The notes: generated by a model not told the origin, from the letters alone. A stretch of 24,207 bases of DNA from an uncultured Capnocytophaga sp. (GCF_937936315.1 NZ_CALGWU010000014.1:1-24207); one strand, 5' to 3'. Positions 15,248 through 22,647 are shown, counted from the first letter of the stretch. Translations and numbers: made by a program.

Positions 15248-15303
15248 CCTTAGCGATTGAAGTAGCCATTACCTTTTACCCTAAATAGGGCACCCCTTTT
15301 AAG
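15244..15303 (+). other. N-terminal part of the hub gene interrupted by an in-frame TAG
   Basis: ATG at 15244, overlapping the upstream stop as ATGA, opens the same frame as the hub gene: MTLAIEVAITFYPK, then TAG at 15286-15288, then GTPFK and the GTG at 15304. The residues on both sides read as one continuous protein start. The stop therefore looks like a nonsense change, a read-through site, or a sequence error in an otherwise intact gene. Confidence 0.65.
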
Positions 15304-16209
15304 GTGCAGAAAGTTTCAGCCATTGAAATTGAAAGTTCGTGGAAGATGCTTACCGATACGGCAAGTGTGGTACTACCTCGTAATGTAGGTGATTTTGATA
15401 AGCAAAAGGTGCGAGAACTCTTTGCCGTAGGAGACAAAGTAGTGATACAAATGGGCTACAATGGTGAACTCTTACAGGAGTTCGAGGGCTTCATTACCCA
15501 AGTATCAGCAGACTTTCCTATCACTATTAGCCTTAGCGATGCAATGTGGAAGCTACGTCAGTTGCCCGTCAATTACGTGTCGGCAAAGGCAAGTCTAAAA
15601 ACATTCCTCACCGAAGTAGTGAAAGACTACCCTTTAGAAGTAGAAGATATAAGCCTTGGTGGCGTACGTTTTAGCAATACCACATTAGGGGCTGTGCTTG
15701 ACAAACTCCAAAAAGACTGGTCAATATATAGCTTTATTCGTGCGGGCAAACTCACTATAGCCAAGCCTTATTCGGATGTAAAAGTAGCTGGTGAGATGAA
15801 GCATTTCGATTTAGAACGCAATTGCACCGAGAATAACCTTAAGTACCTAAGCAAAGAAGAGCGCACCATAAAAATTATAGGCACCTCGTCCTTTGGCAAA
15901 GGCAAACGCCTACAATACGAGTTTGGCGATGAGAACCCTAAAACAACCTTAAAAATGACTTGGCACGTAAGTAGCCAAGCCGAACTTGAGAAGGAAGTAA
16001 AGCGACTATATGAGCTACACAAGCGCGAGGGTTTTGAGGGGAGTTTTACCACTTATGGCACCCCCTCCGTACAGCACGGCGAGAAGATACGTCTAAGCTC
16101 CACCCTCTACCCCGATAGGCATGGTGAGTACTATGTAGATAGAGTAAAGAAGAGTATTAGCAACGCCCAATATAGACAGGAAATAGAAATTGGTGGTAGT
16201 ACATTATGA
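15304..16209 (+). CDS. Baseplate hub protein (Mu gp44/gpD-like)
   Basis: The 301 residues after the TAG are a complete baseplate hub-type protein: KVSAIEIESSWKMLTDTASV, VVLPRNVGDF, then VGDKVVIQMGYNGELLQEFE, FITQVSADFPITISLSDAMW, and a late part with TTYGTPSVQHGEKIRLSSTL and DRHGEYYVDRVKKSISNAQY. This matches T4 gp27/Mu gp44-like hubs that carry the spike at the tail tip. If translation must restart at the GTG, about 20 N-terminal residues including the first strand are lost. There is no good ribosome site before that GTG. It overlaps the spike gene by 4 bp (ATGA). Confidence 0.75.
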   Translation: MQKVSAIEIESSWKMLTDTASVVLPRNVGDFDKQKVRELFAVGDKVVIQMGYNGELLQEFEGFITQVSADFPITISLSDAMWKLRQLPVNYVSAKASLKTFLTEVVKDYPLEVEDISLGGVRFSNTTLGAVLDKLQKDWSIYSFIRAGKLTIAKPYSDVKVAGEMKHFDLERNCTENNLKYLSKEERTIKIIGTSSFGKGKRLQYEFGDENPKTTLKMTWHVSSQAELEKEVKRLYELHKREGFEGSFTTYGTPSVQHGEKIRLSSTLYPDRHGEYYVDRVKKSISNAQYRQEIEIGGSTL

Positions 16210-16667
16210 ACGAGATAGACGAGTTTGACATATTGCTTTCTGAAAAGATAAAGAAAGCTATCCCCCAAGTGCTACAATGGGCAACAGTAACCTCTGTAGA
16301 TTGGCAGGAAAAAACCTGCGAGGCTACTGATTTAGACACGAAGCTACCGTTTTTAAACATAGCACTTGGCATAGGAGGAATGTATATTAAACCAAAAGTA
16401 GGAAGTCTTATCCTTGTGGGTATGGTAGAAAATAATGAAAGTCAGCCCTTTTTGCTCAATGCTCAAGAGATAGAAACATACGAACTGAAAGCCGATAAGT
16501 TTGCCCTACACAGCGAAGCTGTAGACTTTAAAACCCTTTTAAACGACCTTTTAAACGACCTTAAAAACGCTATCATACAAACCCCTTCAGGCCCTGGCAA
16601 CTTTGCCCCGCAGAACATAGCCAAGTTTGAAGAAATCAACAACAAAATAAACCAACTATGGCACTAA
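16206..16667 (+). CDS. Baseplate spike/assembly protein (Mu gp45-like)
   Basis: A 153-residue protein with an OB-like beta domain (QWATVTSVDWQEKTCEATDL, LPFLNIALGIGGMYIKPKVG, SLILVGMVENNESQPFLLNA) followed by a helical tail. Gene-V/gp45-type spike proteins that pierce the outer membrane have this start. The C-terminal half lacks an obvious metal-binding His motif of the spike tip. The DNA at 16541-16561 contains a short internal duplication (the unit TTTTAAACGACC twice), giving LLNDLLNDL. It overlaps both neighbours, showing tight operon packing. Confidence 0.65.
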   Translation: MNEIDEFDILLSEKIKKAIPQVLQWATVTSVDWQEKTCEATDLDTKLPFLNIALGIGGMYIKPKVGSLILVGMVENNESQPFLLNAQEIETYELKADKFALHSEAVDFKTLLNDLLNDLKNAIIQTPSGPGNFAPQNIAKFEEINNKINQLWH

Positions 16668-16891
16668 ACAAAGAACAACTCAAACAAGGCATTATTTCCC
16701 TTCAACGGGATATGCTTACCAAAACCGAACCGAGTATGGAAGAGTATGCCGAACGCTTAGCAAGCCTTATTGATACCTTTGTCAGAAGCGGCGAGGTAAC
16801 AATAGCCCCTGGTATCAGTGTAACCACAGCAGGTACAGCCGCCTCCCAAACGGGTGCCACTACAAGTGAAGGAAAAGGAACAATTAATTAA
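16658..16891 (+). CDS. Small phage protein, unknown
   Basis: A 77-residue protein overlapping the spike gene by 10 bp. A helical first half (EQLKQGIISLQRDMLTKTEP) is followed by GEVTIAPGISVTTAGTAASQ and a Gly/Thr-rich end. Similar short proteins are common between spike and holin genes in Bacteroidota phages. No function is known to me; a small tail component is the likeliest guess. Confidence 0.6.
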   Translation: MALNKEQLKQGIISLQRDMLTKTEPSMEEYAERLASLIDTFVRSGEVTIAPGISVTTAGTAASQTGATTSEGKGTIN

Positions 16892-16908
16892 AAAATAAAC
16901 AAACAACG

Positions 16909-17448
16909 ATGATAACACTCAATTACATTCTACAAGGATTTGGATTTAGGGATAGCAAAGACTTCCTACACTCTTCCTTTGGTCACACCTTTTCAGCTCT
17001 TTTTATCAAGATGGACGTAATACTCTCCTTTTTGTTTGCCACTGTGCATTTTCTCTTTGGTTTCAACCACTTATTTCTTACCGCTTACGTAGTATTGCTC
17101 GTATTTGAATGGATCACAGGAGTGCAAGCCTCCCGCAAGCGAGGTGAAAAACACGAGAGCCGCAAGTTTGGGCGTATGTTATTGAAGATAGCCACCTATC
17201 TTGTACCTATCTATATACTGCATACTTTCTCCGCTAATGTAGAGTTTCCAAGTCTTGGAGGTTTTGAGTTTGACCCTTTCCACTGGCTTTACTGGATAGT
17301 ACTTATAGGGATTATATGGCAACTCGTGGTGAGTCTCTTGGAGAACTTAGACTGTTTAGGCTTTCGCTTTGCTAAAGTACTGCTCAAGATAATTAATAAG
17401 AAGTTCTATAAAACTTTTGAATTAGATGACAATAACAGTCCTACATAA
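16909..17448 (+). CDS. Phage holin (Phage_holin_4-like)
   Basis: A 179-residue membrane protein with about three to four hydrophobic segments (about 35-70, 82-92, 105-115, 138-152). The sequence LLVFEWITGVQASRKRGEKH, then ESRKFGRMLLKIATYL, is the signature stretch of the Phage_holin_4 family (toxin secretion/lysis holins): a membrane helix, a basic loop, and a second helix. It would form holes in the inner membrane at lysis. It sits inside the tail cluster, about 4 kb before the amidase, and overlaps the next gene by 23 bp. Confidence 0.8.
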   Translation: MITLNYILQGFGFRDSKDFLHSSFGHTFSALFIKMDVILSFLFATVHFLFGFNHLFLTAYVVLLVFEWITGVQASRKRGEKHESRKFGRMLLKIATYLVPIYILHTFSANVEFPSLGGFEFDPFHWLYWIVLIGIIWQLVVSLLENLDCLGFRFAKVLLKIINKKFYKTFELDDNNSPT

Positions 17449-17731
17449 TCAGTCACTATTAGACCTCGCCCTGCAACACACGGGCACGATAGAAAGCGTC
17501 TTTGAGTTTGCCAAAGCCAACACTATTAACATCACTGATGATGTGCAAGCGGGCAAAACCTTAGTATTACCGGCAGAAGCTTTTACCAACAAAGATATTT
17601 TAGGCTACTACACTGCCAAGAATTTGCAGCCTGCAACGGCTTTTTCTAAAGAAGACGAACAAGTTTTTGAAAGGCTTGAGGGTATCAGCATTTGGGCGAT
17701 TAACTTAGACTTTGTAATAACGCAACAATAA
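17426..17731 (+). CDS. LysM-like tail protein (tail protein X-like)
   Basis: A 101-residue protein. Residues 1-50 have the LysM pattern: VLHNQSLLDLALQHTGTIES, then VFEFAKANTINITDDVQAGK and TLVLP, as in tail protein X (P2 gpX). Such proteins bind the hub region or peptidoglycan. The rest has no clear motif. Position between holin and the baseplate J-like gene supports a tail role. Confidence 0.6.
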   Translation: MTITVLHNQSLLDLALQHTGTIESVFEFAKANTINITDDVQAGKTLVLPAEAFTNKDILGYYTAKNLQPATAFSKEDEQVFERLEGISIWAINLDFVITQQ

Positions 17732-17733
17732 CT

Positions 17734-18576
17734 ATGGCACGAACAATACAAGAGATACAAACCCTTATTCTACAGGCTAAGGCGCAAGAGCCCGCTTTGA
17801 ATGAGCTCAACAGTACCTCCAAAGTAGCTATATGGCGCTTGTGGGTCTATATTATAGCAGTGGCTATATGGAGTTTGGAAAAGATTTTTGACATACATAG
17901 GGCGGATATAGACAAGCGTTTAGCAGAACTCAAACCCCACACCGCTCGTTGGTATAGAAGCAAAGCCCTTGCCTTTCAGTATGGTTTTGACCTTTTAACT
18001 GACAGCGATAAGTTCAACAATACGGGACACACAGAGGAACAGATAGAAGCAAGCAAAATTGTCAAGTACTCTGCTGTTGTGGAAAGCCCAAATGAGGGGC
18101 GTTTGATAGTAAAAATAGCAGGAGAACAGGGCGAGCAATTGCAACCTATTACCGATGCCCAAAAGCAAGCCTTTGAAGCCTACTTGCAGGAAATCAAAGA
18201 CGCGGGCGTACGCCTATCAGTGGTGAACTACCAACCCGATGTGCTGCACTTGCAAATGAAGATAGTATATGACCCGCTTGTATTAGATAGCAACGGACAA
18301 AGTATCATCCACGCCACTAAGCCCGTAGAAGAGGCTATAAAAAGCTACTTAAAACGCCTACCATTTAATGGCGAATTGGTCTTAGCGCATCTCATTGACG
18401 AACTTCAACAAGCAGAAGGAGTGAAGATACCACATTTGGTACTGGCACAGAGTAAACATATTGGAACTAATGGCAACTATGGAGCATTTGAAGCCATAGA
18501 GATAAGCAAGATACCCACTGCCGGCTACTTTACCATTGACAACTTTAACGACATCACTTATGTCAGCAATGTATAA
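17734..18576 (+). CDS. Baseplate wedge protein (J/Mu gp47-like)
   Basis: A 280-residue protein. Key regions: TSKVAIWRLWVYIIAVAIWS near the start, a middle with VKYSAVVESPNEGRLIVKIA, LQEIKDAGVRLSVVNYQPDV, and a C-terminal KPVEEAIKSYLKRLPFNGEL with VLAHLIDELQQAEGV. This is the general layout of gpJ/gp47-type baseplate wedges in Bacteroidota phages. The Trp-rich hydrophobic helix at residues 32-48 is typical of the family and need not be a membrane segment. It overlaps the next gene. Confidence 0.72.
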   Translation: MARTIQEIQTLILQAKAQEPALNELNSTSKVAIWRLWVYIIAVAIWSLEKIFDIHRADIDKRLAELKPHTARWYRSKALAFQYGFDLLTDSDKFNNTGHTEEQIEASKIVKYSAVVESPNEGRLIVKIAGEQGEQLQPITDAQKQAFEAYLQEIKDAGVRLSVVNYQPDVLHLQMKIVYDPLVLDSNGQSIIHATKPVEEAIKSYLKRLPFNGELVLAHLIDELQQAEGVKIPHLVLAQSKHIGTNGNYGAFEAIEISKIPTAGYFTIDNFNDITYVSNV

Positions 18577-19030
18577 TTTTAATATTGACAAACTGCTCGT
18601 ACTGCTTACCCCTACTTTCCTGCGAAAGAGAAAATTAGTGGCGTGGCTAAGGACATTAGCAATGCCTCTGAACAAACTATTAGATGACTTTAAAGTACAT
18701 AGAGAAAGAGACTTGTATAACCTTACCCACAACAGCCAAGTATGTTACCTTCGTAAAGCTCTTAATGATGAGTTTGACTCTCAGCTAAGACGTATTAAAA
18801 TAGAAGACGGCAGGCAAAATCAAAGGTTGTATATCTATCCGAGAAGTGCTAATAGACCTTTGTACTTAGGAAGAGTCTTCCTATACCAAAGGGGAGCATA
18901 TATAGATGGGGGCGTAGATTTTATAGTGGTATTACCACAAGGTTTGGAATATGATAGATATAAACTCGAAGCCCTTGTGAATTTTTATAAACTCGCGGGC
19001 AAGAGATGGACAATAGAGATAACACATTAA
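18569..19030 (+). CDS. Baseplate/tail protein following gpJ (Mu gp48 position)
   Basis: From the ATG at 18569 the product is 153 residues (MYNFNIDKLLVLLTPTFLRK...). The frame is open back to a TTG at 18536 and an ATG at 18560, but 18569 gives the smallest overlap with the J-like gene, whose stop is at 18574-18576. The N-terminal part is helical and basic; the C-terminal part contains LGRVFLYQRGAYIDGGVDFI, then VVLPQGLEYD. In the Mu order this would be gp48, which links the wedge to the fibres. No domain is recognised. Confidence 0.65.
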   Translation: MYNFNIDKLLVLLTPTFLRKRKLVAWLRTLAMPLNKLLDDFKVHRERDLYNLTHNSQVCYLRKALNDEFDSQLRRIKIEDGRQNQRLYIYPRSANRPLYLGRVFLYQRGAYIDGGVDFIVVLPQGLEYDRYKLEALVNFYKLAGKRWTIEITH

Positions 19031-19034
19031 TAAT

Positions 19035-19883
19035 ATGAATAGTATATACACAGAACATAATGCGGGTTACCCCTTTGATGTAGCATTCCTTGCCTTTATG
19101 CAAAATAGTTACCTCCTCTTCAATAGCTTAGGAAGTATGGCAGGCAATAAGGCTATTATCTCAGGTTGCGAAGAGAGAGGAAACACCATCACCCCTGGCA
19201 CTGTCTTTATTAACGGAGAGCTTTTCCCATTTGAAGGCGGAGCGAAAGATAGTACAGTGTTTATCAAAGAACTCACCAATGAGGTAACCTTTGAAGACGG
19301 CTTTTTGAGACCTTTAGAAAATATTAGAAGTGTAGCATTCGGCAGGTCTGTTCCTGAAAAGACTTTTAATTGGGAGGACTTCAAAAGAGTGAATAACCTG
19401 CAAGATTTAGGCAAAAACAAAACAGATAACACCGAGACAGAAAAGCTCCTCAAGCGCATTGAAAAACTCGAAAAACAAAAACAAGCGGTGCCTATTGGAC
19501 TCATTGCTTTATGGGGTAAACCAGCGAATGAAATACCCGCAGGCTGGAGAGAATACGTGAACTTACGCGGTAAAATGCCTATCGGTCTCGACCCCGACTA
19601 TGTTAAGAAACCCGAGGACTCTCAAGACTATGCACTTAACCAGCTGTTAAAGCAAGGGGGCGAACGTTCCCACAAACTTACCATAGACGAAATGCCAAGC
19701 CATAGCCATAACATTGAGAATGTACCAAGGCTAGTCAGTGATGTAGATAGGGGGAGCTTATCTTCAACTTTTAGTGTGGATGATCCTACTAGTCGCACTT
19801 CGTCATCTACAGGAGGTGACCAACCCCACAATAATATGCCTCCTTATCGTGTGGTACAATTTATAGAATATGTAGGATTCTAA
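19035..19883 (+). CDS. Tail fibre/collar-domain protein
   Basis: A 282-residue protein. Residues about 30-100 are a beta-rich baseplate-binding part, a short coiled coil follows (about 135-152), and the C-terminal part is a phage tail collar domain: VPIGLIALWGKPANEIPAGW, LRGKMPIGLDPDY, HKLTIDEMPSHSHNI, then TGGDQPHNNMPPYRVVQFIE and YVGF. The HxH-bearing end is typical of short fibre receptor-binding tips. It likely determines adsorption to the host surface. No diversity-generating retroelement is visible near it. Confidence 0.85.
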   Translation: MNSIYTEHNAGYPFDVAFLAFMQNSYLLFNSLGSMAGNKAIISGCEERGNTITPGTVFINGELFPFEGGAKDSTVFIKELTNEVTFEDGFLRPLENIRSVAFGRSVPEKTFNWEDFKRVNNLQDLGKNKTDNTETEKLLKRIEKLEKQKQAVPIGLIALWGKPANEIPAGWREYVNLRGKMPIGLDPDYVKKPEDSQDYALNQLLKQGGERSHKLTIDEMPSHSHNIENVPRLVSDVDRGSLSSTFSVDDPTSRTSSSTGGDQPHNNMPPYRVVQFIEYVGF

Positions 19884-19919
19884 TAGGGATAAATATCGTA
19901 ATATATAAATTTTTTCAAT

Positions 19920-20894
19920 ATGACATCAAAAAAAACACTCAAAAAATGGTTTTCAAACTTTATGAAACCCGCGCAAGAGCACTTCGCTGCTTGGATTGAC
20001 AGTTACTGGCATAAAAGTGAGCAAATTCCAATGAGTAACATCGACGGACTCTCCCACGCCATTGAGGGTACGGCATCGGCAGGGCAGCTGCTCAGTCATC
20101 TCAATGATCCCAATGCCCACCGCAACCTCTTCGACCAAAAAGTAGATAAGGAAGCTGGTAAGGGGCTATCCACGAATGACTTTACCAACGAGCTCAAGCA
20201 GAAGTTAGAAGGCCTGCAGCCTACTAATGTATCAGACCTTCTGCCAAAAGGGGGGTATGATGGCACGGGGCAACAACTGAAAGAGGCTATTGATGGCTTG
20301 CAAACCAAAATGCAACAAGTAGAAACTACCTTAAGTGTAGACGACACTGCCTTTGATACCTTGCAGGAAATCGCTACCCAAGTGAAGAGCAACAAGAACT
20401 TGGAAACCTTGCTGACAGGCAAAGTAGATAATAAAGATACCTTTTGGTCAAGCCTCAAGAAAGCTATTTCCTTTTTTAAGCTATCCAACAAAACTAATGA
20501 GGGAGTTCAAATTGATGGTGAAAGTGTAGAGATATTGGCAGAGAGTTTAGTTAACATTAGAAATAGAGGAAGTGTTAATATCACAGGGGCTCTTGGGCAG
20601 AGAGGGGAGGCACTTAATGTGAATGAGAAAACTGTAGATATCAACTCTGAAACTACATACATTCGAACTGAGAACTTACAGCAAAGTTCTGAAGTTTATT
20701 CTCACTCAGGGAAGAAGATGAGTATTAATGCCGAAGAAGTAAGTATTAGGGCTAATAGGCTATTAGTCAATGGTGAAGATTTGTCCCATAAGTTAAACAG
20801 TTTAGGCGATTTCAACGTAGACGAGATTAATAGAAAGATTGAGGCAATTGAAAATACATTGATGAATGCGGGCTATATAATTCAGCAGCCTTAA
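19920..20894 (+). CDS. Tail fibre protein
   Basis: A 324-residue protein. The start (LKKWFSNFMKPAQEHFAAWI, DSYWHKSEQIPMSNIDGL) is a common N-terminal module of Bacteroidota phage fibres, followed by LSTNDFTNELKQKLEGLQPT, NVSDLLPKGGYDGTGQQLKE and a heptad-like stretch (KEAIDGLQTKMQQVETTLSV). Residues 190-290 are beta-repeat-like (VQIDGESVEILAESLVNIRN), as in trimeric fibre shafts, and the C-terminus is a short coiled coil. It probably works with the collar-domain protein in host recognition. Confidence 0.75.
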   Translation: MTSKKTLKKWFSNFMKPAQEHFAAWIDSYWHKSEQIPMSNIDGLSHAIEGTASAGQLLSHLNDPNAHRNLFDQKVDKEAGKGLSTNDFTNELKQKLEGLQPTNVSDLLPKGGYDGTGQQLKEAIDGLQTKMQQVETTLSVDDTAFDTLQEIATQVKSNKNLETLLTGKVDNKDTFWSSLKKAISFFKLSNKTNEGVQIDGESVEILAESLVNIRNRGSVNITGALGQRGEALNVNEKTVDINSETTYIRTENLQQSSEVYSHSGKKMSINAEEVSIRANRLLVNGEDLSHKLNSLGDFNVDEINRKIEAIENTLMNAGYIIQQP

Positions 20895-20904
20895 TATTTA
20901 TACT

Positions 20905-21297
20905 ATGGAATTCAGGAAATATATCATCAAATTATTTGCACTTAACTATATAGTGCCATTTGCAGGTAAAACAATAAGTTTCACCCGCTCTGCCAATATC
21001 ATTTTTCCCCTGATGCTCATAGGCGGGCTCATTGTTTGTGACGAGCTTTATAGCTGGCTTTACGCGGTATTACCTTTGTTAGCAGTAGCTTGTTTCTTTG
21101 GCTTTGGGTATTTTCACTTTTGCCCGCTTACAGACAAGGACTATCCCTTACTTGACGATACCCAACGTTGGCAGTATGAAGCCTTTCAAAGACGTGTAAC
21201 TCCAGAGCCTAAAAGCTACAATGCCCAATGGGTATTATGGGTAAACCCTTTGGCAATAGCCATAACCCTTATTATACTATTCACCCTAATACTATAA
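20905..21297 (+). CDS. Small membrane protein of the lysis cassette
   Basis: A 130-residue protein with three hydrophobic segments (about 30-48, 50-72, 108-130) and a short polar loop DKDYPLLDDTQRWQYEAF. It ends 3 bp before the amidase gene. Small multi-span proteins at this position are often holins, antiholins or unknown phage membrane proteins. As a separate holin-family gene lies at 16909, this one could be a second holin or an antiholin. No family is recognised. Confidence 0.6.
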   Translation: MEFRKYIIKLFALNYIVPFAGKTISFTRSANIIFPLMLIGGLIVCDELYSWLYAVLPLLAVACFFGFGYFHFCPLTDKDYPLLDDTQRWQYEAFQRRVTPEPKSYNAQWVLWVNPLAIAITLIILFTLIL

Positions 21298-21300
21298 TCA

Positions 21301-21729
21301 ATGAAAAAAAGCACACGCACCATTCACTACCTTGTCATTCACTGCTCAGCCACACCAGAGGGCAGAGAGCACACCGCCAAAGACATCGACCTTTGGCACC
21401 GCCAACGAGGCTTTAATGAGATAGGCTATAACTACATCATCCGCCTTGACGGCGCCATAGAGGACGGCCGAGATGTAGATAAGATACCCGCCCATGTGGA
21501 GGGACACAACAAGGACAGTATAGGGATCTGTTACATAGGTGGAGTGGATAAGAATACGCTCCAACCCAAAGACACCCGTACACTTTTCCAAAAAGAAGCC
21601 CTTATAAAGCTCCTCAAGGAACTCAAGAAGTTGTACCCCGATGCCGTGATACAAGGACACCGAGACTTTGCGGGAGTAAAAAAGGCTTGTCCTTGCTTCA
21701 ATGCAAAGGAGGAGTACCAAAATATCTAA
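21301..21729 (+). CDS. Endolysin: N-acetylmuramoyl-L-alanine amidase (Amidase_2)
   Basis: A 142-residue zinc amidase of the T7 lysozyme/Amidase_2 type. It starts YLVIHCSATPEG (His14), has GYNYIIRLDG (Tyr44 in the place of the T7 active-site Tyr), EGHNKDSIGICYIGG, and GHRDFAGVKKACPCF with His120, Lys128 and Cys130, which align with T7 His122, Lys128 and Cys130. It cuts the bond between MurNAc and the stem peptide. There is no signal peptide, so it needs a holin to reach the periplasm. It is followed by two small genes, the second a likely spanin. Confidence 0.93.
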   Translation: MKKSTRTIHYLVIHCSATPEGREHTAKDIDLWHRQRGFNEIGYNYIIRLDGAIEDGRDVDKIPAHVEGHNKDSIGICYIGGVDKNTLQPKDTRTLFQKEALIKLLKELKKLYPDAVIQGHRDFAGVKKACPCFNAKEEYQNI

Positions 21730-21745
21730 TTGTAAATTGTTAATT

Positions 21746-21904
21746 ATGACAGAAGTAAATAAGCTAAAAAAAGAGTATGAAGGCCTACTCACTAAAGTAG
21801 GGCAATTGCCACGTACAAGAGAACTATCCCTTGTTATTACCAAGTTGGAAGAGGGGCTTATGTGGCTCGAAAAGTCAATCAAACAACAAGAAATTCCAAA
21901 GTAA
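21746..21904 (+). CDS. Small protein resembling Acb2 (cyclic-nucleotide sponge)
   Basis: From the ATG at 21746 the product is 52 residues. It is two helices, with LPRTRELSLVITKLEEGLMW (residues 21-40) followed by LEKSI. That R-E-L-S-L-x-x-T-K-L-E-E-x-x-M-W-L pattern is the one I associate with the Acb2/DUF7681 hairpin domain, phage proteins that bind cyclic di- and trinucleotides and so block CBASS defence. The family assignment is from memory of the pattern. A longer reading from 21701 overlaps the amidase and is not preferred. The gene lies between the amidase and the spanin, 16 bp after the amidase stop. Confidence 0.55.
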   Translation: MTEVNKLKKEYEGLLTKVGQLPRTRELSLVITKLEEGLMWLEKSIKQQEIPK

Positions 21905-21907
21905 TGT

Positions 21908-22426
21908 ATGAGAAAGATTTTGTATTTACTATTAACCCTTTTGCTCCTTGGTTGCAAAGCGAAAAAGTCAAGCCAAACCGAGCACAGAGAAGAGCAAAAG
22001 AGCGAAAGAAAGGAAACCAAAGACGGCTCTATACAAGTAGAAAAGTCCCAAAAGGTCGCTACTTCTAACTTACAGCACTCACAATCTTATGAACTCACCC
22101 TTGAGAGTGATAGGGATAGTGTGGGCAATGCTAAAGAGGTAGTATATCATCGAATTAGGGACGGCGACAAGGAGACTATAAGAGTACAGGGCGGAAAGGT
22201 AACACTTAGAACAATAGATAACCTTTCTAAGAGCCTACACAAGGCTGATACTACTCTTGTTATAAATAATCAGATAAGTCAAAAAACCGAGACCAAAAAC
22301 CAATACATAGAACAATCTAAGCAGGTACAGAAAGAGGTTAAAAAAACATCTTCCGCCTTTATTATAGGCGCTTTGATACTCGGCGTAGTTGCTTGGATAT
22401 TGTGGAGATTTAAGTTGTTTCGGTGA
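21908..22426 (+). CDS. Probable one-piece spanin (u-spanin): lipoprotein with C-terminal membrane helix
   Basis: A 172-residue protein. It starts with a lipoprotein signal (MRKILYLLLTLLLLGC, lipobox Cys16) and ends with a membrane helix (SAFIIGALILGVVAWILW, about 148-166) plus RFKLFR. The middle is charged, hydrophilic and helical or beta. An N-terminal lipid for the outer membrane and a C-terminal helix for the inner membrane is the design of unimolecular spanins such as T1 gp11, which fuse the two membranes at the last step of lysis in Gram-negative hosts. It is last in the late operon, after the amidase. The ATG at 21908 is preferred to ATG 21904, which is in another frame. Confidence 0.7.
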   Translation: MRKILYLLLTLLLLGCKAKKSSQTEHREEQKSERKETKDGSIQVEKSQKVATSNLQHSQSYELTLESDRDSVGNAKEVVYHRIRDGDKETIRVQGGKVTLRTIDNLSKSLHKADTTLVINNQISQKTETKNQYIEQSKQVQKEVKKTSSAFIIGALILGVVAWILWRFKLFR

Positions 22427-22469
22427 AGTTTAAACAGCTTTTAAAAGAAGTTTAAACACTGCTAAAATA

Positions 22470-22506
22470 GGAGGATAGCAGTATAAAAAATGTCCTCCGC
22501 TTTTTT
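22470..22506 (+). terminator. Likely terminator of the late operon
   Basis: GGAGGA (22470-22475) pairs with TCCTCC (22493-22498), followed by GC and TTTTTT (22501-22506). A competing hairpin, ACTGCTA (22458-22464) with TAGCAGT (22476-22482), would place GGAGGA in its loop, giving a pseudoknot-like arrangement. Confidence 0.55.
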
Positions 22507-22513
22507 AAAACTT

Positions 22514-22603
22514 TCTCAGGGTATTTAAAAAATAATAGCAACAAGGCTACGGAGGACAATAAGTCTTCTGTGCTTTGTTGCTATTTATCTTTATACCCTG
22601 AGA
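22514..22603. other. Nested 90-bp hairpin element between spanin and methyltransferase
   Basis: Three near-continuous stems nest: 11 bp (22514-22524 with 22593-22603, TCTCAGGGTAT), 14 bp with one wobble (22534-22547 with 22572-22585, including AATAGCAACAA), and 8 bp with two wobbles (22550-22557 with 22563-22570) around an AATAA loop. On the minus strand a -7 element TATCTTTG (22616-22609) would start RNA close to 22602, at the base of the rod. No ORF explains the region 22427-22647. It may be a structured RNA on either strand or a tiny inverted-repeat element. Confidence 0.6.
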
Positions 22604-22608
22604 AGTCG

Positions 22609-22616
22609 CAAAGATA
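22609..22616 (-). promoter_or_regulatory. Minus-strand -7 element (TATCTTTG)
   Basis: An exact TAnnTTTG match on the minus strand, in the common TATCTTTGC form. No good TTTG is seen 19-20 bp upstream. If active, it would transcribe the nested hairpin from its base. Confidence 0.35.
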
Positions 22617-22647
22617 CGAATTTTCTAAAATAAAAACACTAAAAACA

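Noticed and set aside
16530..16570. Short tandem duplication in the spike gene as a regulatory repeat
   Set aside because: It is in frame and simply encodes repeated LLNDL; no sign of a binding site.
19035..20894. Diversity-generating retroelement or fibre inversion system
   Set aside because: No reverse transcriptase, template repeat, invertase or inverted fibre segment is visible.
21346..22020. 224-codon minus-strand frame opposite amidase, Acb2-like and spanin genes
   Set aside because: Composition is typical of an antisense shadow; the three plus-strand genes have strong motifs.
22570..22647. GTG start of the methyltransferase at 22570
   Set aside because: The codons fall inside the nested hairpin and add no conserved sequence before the PISYYGGK region.
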